The notes below the pieces were generated by a model. It was not told where the DNA came from and did no database searches. It saw only the letters and a program-made list of their open reading frames with translations. Shown here piece by piece: positions 5,162 through 5,291 of a stretch of 5,291 nt of DNA. Each line of letters starts with the position of its first letter. Position 1 is the first letter of the stretch. The position numbers were made by a program, and so were the translations under genes. Origin of the DNA: Lachnospiraceae bacterium (GTDB lineage Bacteria; Bacillota_A; Clostridia; Lachnospirales; Lachnospiraceae); the NCBI GenBank assembly GCA_017958245.1, contig JAGDDC010000086.1:1-5291 (forward strand). Reading direction: 5' to 3'.

Positions 5162-5291
5162 TCAAACATCGTTTTCCGGCCGCGACCCGTCTTCTTCCCC
5201 GTCACCGTGACCCGGTTCGGAATCAAACCCTTCCTCACCGTCCTCCGACGATCCTTCTTCCATTTCGGCTTCAGCCTGCTCGCGCTTGATC
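5162..5291 (-). CDS. 3' end of an unidentified gene with an acidic C-terminal tail
   Basis: An open frame enters from the window edge and ends at TGA (5164-5162), giving 43 codons. The peptide begins IKREQAEAEMEEG and ends GSRPENDV. Some 15 of its 43 residues are Asp or Glu, with many Gly and Ser, so it looks like a disordered acidic tail. In the Firmicute flagellar operon the gene before sigD is often cheD or a small hypothetical, but nothing in this tail resembles the conserved CheD C-terminus, so no name is given. A competing open frame, shifted by one base, is very basic and ends at 5146 (TAA, 5148-5146). I prefer the acidic frame because its composition looks like a natural protein tail and it leaves room for the sigma gene's ribosome binding site, but the choice is not certain. 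Confidence 0.5.
   Translation of the reverse strand, partial: IKREQAEAEMEEGSSEDGEEGFDSEPGHGDGEEDGSRPENDV

Overview
This window looks like a chromosomal segment of a motile, anaerobic Clostridia-type Firmicute, most likely Lachnospiraceae-like. The grounds are the S2 protein sequence, the flagellar sigma factor / FapA / SwrB-position gene order, GGGGG- or GAGG-type ribosome binding sites, and a surface-type protein with a Pro-Thr repeat. Assignment to a genus is not possible from this sequence. All real genes lie on the minus strand, so transcription runs from high to low coordinates.

Reading in that direction: (a) 5291-5162 holds the last 43 codons of an unidentified gene with a very acidic C-terminus. 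(b) 5121-4360 encodes a complete FliA/SigD-family flagellar sigma factor. (c) 4293-2698 encodes a FapA/DUF342 protein with a polymer-like beta-helix and a coiled coil. (d) A 129-base gap (2697-2569) carries a candidate sigma-A promoter, TTGACA-N18-TATCAT, whose -35 box overlaps the fapA stop codon. An inverted repeat overlaps its -10/start region. (e) 2568-2242 encodes a 108-residue charged, apparently disordered protein. (f) 2240-1467 encodes a single-pass membrane coiled-coil protein in the SwrB/YlxL position (DUF6115-like); its start lies one base after the previous stop. (g) 1410-688 encodes a membrane-anchored protein with a Pro-Thr minisatellite and a short MltG/YceG-like C-terminal domain but no catalytic domain. 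(h) 674-643 is a strong rho-independent terminator. (i) 627-599 is a near-consensus extended -10 promoter, followed by a structured leader of about 120 nt. (j) 472-1 is the 5' part of rpsB (ribosomal protein S2), which continues outside the window.

The layout matches the end of the large flagellar/chemotaxis operon of Firmicutes, where sigD and swrB precede rpsB-tsf, as in Bacillus subtilis. Here a FapA gene and a small gene of unknown function sit between the sigma factor and the swrB-like gene, and a truncated MltG-like gene follows. The working model is that sigma-28 is made as part of the flagellar operon and that FapA and the SwrB-like protein assist flagellar assembly or placement. The last three genes may also be transcribed from their own internal promoter. 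A terminator-promoter junction separates this motility unit from the translation operon. I did not see a defence system, CRISPR array, transposon, tRNA or rRNA. The less ordinary parts are the internal promoter with its dyad, the small conserved-looking protein, the catalytic-domain-less MltG-like protein with its repeat, and the rpsB leader.
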